Below are positions 6,336 to 8,348 of a stretch of 8,348 nt of DNA, one piece after another. Within the stretch, counting starts at the first letter, position 1, and the number at the start of each line of letters is the position of its first letter. A program made the translations under genes and the position numbers. The notes under the pieces were generated by a model. It had not been told where the DNA came from. It saw only the letters and a list, made by a program, of their open reading frames with translations, and did no database searches. This stretch comes from a bacterium (GTDB taxonomy: Bacteria; Auribacterota; JABMQX01), in the NCBI GenBank assembly GCA_013203085.1, contig JABMQX010000620.1, positions 1-8,348 of the forward strand, read 5' to 3'.

Positions 6336-6917
6336 TTAGCGTTCAGATAGTATCCGCCGTGAAATCTTCTCAAGGTTGCCCTTGATCTTCTCCAAGGAAA
6401 GCTTGAACTTATCCTCTTCCGCCAATCTCTTCAGTTCGGTCCTCACGAGTTCTCGCTTAGAGCCAACCCAATCTTCACGAGGGTCGGCGTAATACTCGTC
6501 AATTCGAGCGTTCACACGCTGCATGTCAGAGTAACGTTCCAGCAATTCTTCTACCACCTCACCGAGCCAGGCCATAACTTTCGGGAGCTCATCCCTTCCT
6601 GAAAGCGAAAACCGCATGAGGGCGTGTTGTCGACCAAGCCCTTTGTCTATCGCATCCCCGTAGTGCGTGCAAAAGATATCCAGATTTATTTTCGCCTCTT
6701 GCAGGAGGTAGGACAATGTGGCTTGGGCACGTTCTTTCCTCAGGCGCTCGTTTTCGTTTGCCATTCGTTTGGTTGCTCTGGCCATCAGCCAGGTCGAGTA
6801 AGCGTAGAATGCGGTGATAATAACGAGAACGACCATCGCCACGGGTCCGATGTTGTCACGGATTCCTGAGGCCGAAGCCATGCTAAGGAAGGCACCCAAA
6901 ATGATCATTGCTTTCAT
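6336..6917 (-). CDS. Membrane-anchored, probably coiled-coil protein of unknown function
   Basis: I do not recognise this 193-aa protein. It begins with a short hydrophobic stretch (residues 1-17, MKAMIILGAFLSMASAS), which could be a signal peptide or a first helix. A clear membrane segment follows (about 24-46, IGPVAMVVLVIITAFYAYSTW). The rest is highly charged and helical, with a basic/acidic heptad-like run after the membrane (47-66) and another at the end (about 155-190, rich in K, E, R and L). A single Cys (83) lies in the middle. The charge pattern after the membrane segment (ARATKRM) suggests a cytoplasmic C-terminal part. Two starts compete: ATG 6917, overlapping the previous gene's stop as ATGA, and ATG 6908 (Met4), which has AGGA at 6917-6920 eight bases upstream. 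It lies between dnaK and dnaJ on the same strand, 141 bases before dnaJ. No function is claimed. Confidence 0.75.
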   Translation of the reverse strand: MKAMIILGAFLSMASASGIRDNIGPVAMVVLVIITAFYAYSTWLMARATKRMANENERLRKERAQATLSYLLQEAKINLDIFCTHYGDAIDKGLGRQHALMRFSLSGRDELPKVMAWLGEVVEELLERYSDMQRVNARIDEYYADPREDWVGSKRELVRTELKRLAEEDKFKLSLEKIKGNLEKISRRILSER

Positions 6918-7195
6918 CCTATCTTTGTTTGCGCAGCGTATTTTTGGCTGCCGTTGCCTCGCGGCGCATACGTTAAGAAGGCAGAAACTGGCATTGCCGT
7001 CCAGTCAGTCGTCTTCAGCTGCGGAGCGACCCGTCTCCCGCCCCGGCCGGTGACCTCCGCCTGGAATCTATCGAGCAACTGGTCGCGGTCCACGCAGAAG
7101 TCGTGGAACGTTTGGTTCGGCGGGCAGGGGTATACCACCGAGCCTACGGCGCGGAACCTTTTGCCTTCATGTACAACTGAAATTGGCTGTCTCAT
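6914..7195 (-). CDS. Small protein of unknown function coupled to the downstream membrane protein gene
   Basis: This 93-aa soluble protein has no signal peptide or membrane segment and matches no domain I can name. Its segment SVVYPCPPNQTFHDFCVDRDQL (about 19-40) looks like genuine folded protein, with two Cys and clustered aromatics. The C-terminal part (about 47-93) is Gly/Arg/Thr-rich and less ordered. Evidence for coding is the GC-biased third codon positions in its middle part, co-orientation with dnaK and dnaJ, and a four-base ATGA overlap with the next gene, a layout typical of translational coupling. Against it, ATG 7195 lacks a good SD, and a plus-strand frame of similar length (6954-7292) overlaps it. 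It could be a truncated or frameshifted member of a longer family. It starts 171 bases after the dnaK stop. Confidence 0.5.
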   Translation of the reverse strand: MRQPISVVHEGKRFRAVGSVVYPCPPNQTFHDFCVDRDQLLDRFQAEVTGRGGRRVAPQLKTTDWTAMPVSAFLTYAPRGNGSQKYAAQTKIG

Positions 7196-7366
7196 TTCGG
7201 ACGTCCAATCGGTATCGGTTCATTACGATATCAAAACAAAGGACGATCCGCTTGACGGGAAAGTCAGCGCGCCGGAGCGGTCCCGGAGATAACGCAACCC
7301 TAGGCATGTGCGGCCGCTAGTATTCCTCGGGGCTTCGCGCAATGTCCCAGACGCGTGCAAAGAGCG

Positions 7367-8348
7367 TTAGTTACCCTTGGCGTCCTTATCCTCGTCAACG
7401 ACCTCGAAGTCGGCGTCAACGATTTCCTGTTCTTCTTTCTTGGGTGCAGCCTTCTCCTCCTCAGCTTCGGCGGAGGGTCCGGCCCCCGCCTGCTGAGCGG
7501 CCTGCTGAGCCGCTTGCTGCTGCTTGGTGGCTTCCTTGTACATCGTCTCGGCGATCTTGTGGGAGGACTGCTGGACCTCCTCCATCCCTTTCTTCATCTC
7601 CTCGACGGAGCCGGATTCCATCGCCTTTCTGAGTTTCTCGATAGCTGTCTCAACCTTTGCTTTGTCGGCAGCTTCGATCTTATCGCCGTGCTCCTTGAGG
7701 GTTTTTTCTGTGGAGTAGATGAGCATGTCGGCTTGATTGCGGATTTCAACCTGCTCTCTCTTCTGCTTATCTTCCGCCTCGTGTGCTTCTGCATCCCTGA
7801 CCAACCGCTGTATCTCCTCCTCGTTCAAGCCGCTTGAGGCTTCGATGCGGATTTTTTGCTCCTTTCCGGTGCCGAGGTCCTTGGCGGAGACGTGGACTAT
7901 CCCGTTGGCGTCAATGTCGAACGTCACCTCGATCTGAGGCACACCCCGCGGCGCAGGGGGGATACCAACGAGGTCAAAGCGTCCGAGGGTTCTGTTGTAA
8001 GCCGCCATCTCTCGCTCGCCCTGAAGGACATGGATGTTGACCGCAGGCTGATTATCCGCCGCCGTTGAGAATATCTGGCTTTTCCGGGTGGGGATGGTCG
8101 TATTCTTCTCGATCAACTTAGTGAAAACCCCGCCCAGGGTCTCGATCCCGAGTGAGAGAGGAGTTACGTCGAGGAGAAGGACGTCCTTGACTTCCCCCTT
8201 CAAGACACCGCCCTGGATCGCCGCGCCGATAGCGACGACCTCGTCCGGGTTTACTCCCTTGTGGGGGGCTTTGCCGAAAAGCTCTTTGACAAGCGTCTGG
8301 ACCGCGGGCATTCTGGTCTGGCCGCCGACGAGGATGACCTCGTCAATA
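7367..8348 (-). CDS. dnaK: Molecular chaperone DnaK (Hsp70), C-terminal half, cut by window edge
   Basis: DnaK is the cytoplasmic ATP-driven chaperone that works with DnaJ and GrpE. The frame stays open to the window end: 12 codons beyond the first in-window Met read IDEVILVGGQTR, continuing into MPAVQTLVKELFGK, the end of the nucleotide-binding domain. About 326 residues are present, corresponding to the last part of the ATPase domain, the interdomain linker (DVLLLDVTPLSLGIET, about 43-58 from the Met at 8311), the peptide-binding beta-sandwich (to about 160, with PRGVPQIEVTFDIDANGIVHVSAKD), the helical lid (about 163-262) and a disordered tail. The tail holds a Gln/Ala run (QQQAAQQAAQQ, 264-274) and the conserved acidic end EIVDADFEVVDEDKD. 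The stop is TAA at 7367-7369. All inspected landmarks are normal. The promoter and any CIRCE or sigma-32 site lie outside the window. No terminator follows in the 171 bases to the next gene. Confidence 0.98.
   Translation of the reverse strand, partial: IDEVILVGGQTRMPAVQTLVKELFGKAPHKGVNPDEVVAIGAAIQGGVLKGEVKDVLLLDVTPLSLGIETLGGVFTKLIEKNTTIPTRKSQIFSTAADNQPAVNIHVLQGEREMAAYNRTLGRFDLVGIPPAPRGVPQIEVTFDIDANGIVHVSAKDLGTGKEQKIRIEASSGLNEEEIQRLVRDAEAHEAEDKQKREQVEIRNQADMLIYSTEKTLKEHGDKIEAADKAKVETAIEKLRKAMESGSVEEMKKGMEEVQQSSHKIAETMYKEATKQQQAAQQAAQQAGAGPSAEAEEEKAAPKKEEQEIVDADFEVVDEDKDAKGN

Noticed and set aside
6954..7292. A 112-codon plus-strand frame overlapping the 93-aa gene
   Set aside because: It faces the operon direction and has no SD. 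The minus-strand alternative has an ATGA overlap with its neighbour and a more protein-like sequence. I cannot fully exclude it.

Overview
The window looks like chromosomal DNA from an uncultivated diderm bacterium. Most of it is moderately GC-rich and encodes housekeeping genes read from the minus strand. The lineage cannot be fixed from the sequence. A DnaK/DnaJ pair, a bacterial RsmE and an O-antigen ligase/polymerase-type membrane protein indicate a bacterium that makes a polymerised surface polysaccharide.

Reading in transcription order (right to left): (1) the C-terminal half of dnaK (7367-8348, running off the right edge); (2) a two-gene insert between dnaK and dnaJ: a 93-aa protein of unknown function whose stop overlaps the start of a 193-aa membrane-anchored, probably coiled-coil protein; (3) dnaJ (GTG start, strong SD); (4) rsmE, the 16S rRNA m3U1498 methyltransferase; (5) a 715-aa O-antigen ligase/polymerase-family protein with a C-terminal TPR region, whose TTG start overlaps the rsmE stop. 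Spacings and overlaps suggest that dnaJ, rsmE and the polysaccharide gene are co-transcribed, linking protein folding, ribosome modification and envelope polysaccharide assembly.

The left 2 kb is different. Positions 1609-2040 hold no convincing intact gene. Positions 1264-1608 encode a small cupin that is clearly more AT-rich than everything around it and is probably acquired. Positions 288-1200 (plus strand) hold a mosaic of two unrelated secreted beta-propeller fragments: part of a GH43-like five-bladed propeller, then part of an NHL-repeat protein. The second appears to carry an in-frame stop and a frameshift. The first 287 bases show no credible gene. This segment reads as a decaying accessory junction or possibly an assembly-edge mosaic.

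I see no CRISPR array, tRNA, rRNA, transposase or intact mobile element. The best candidate for something undescribed is the small coupled gene pair between dnaK and dnaJ. Its function cannot be inferred from sequence alone.
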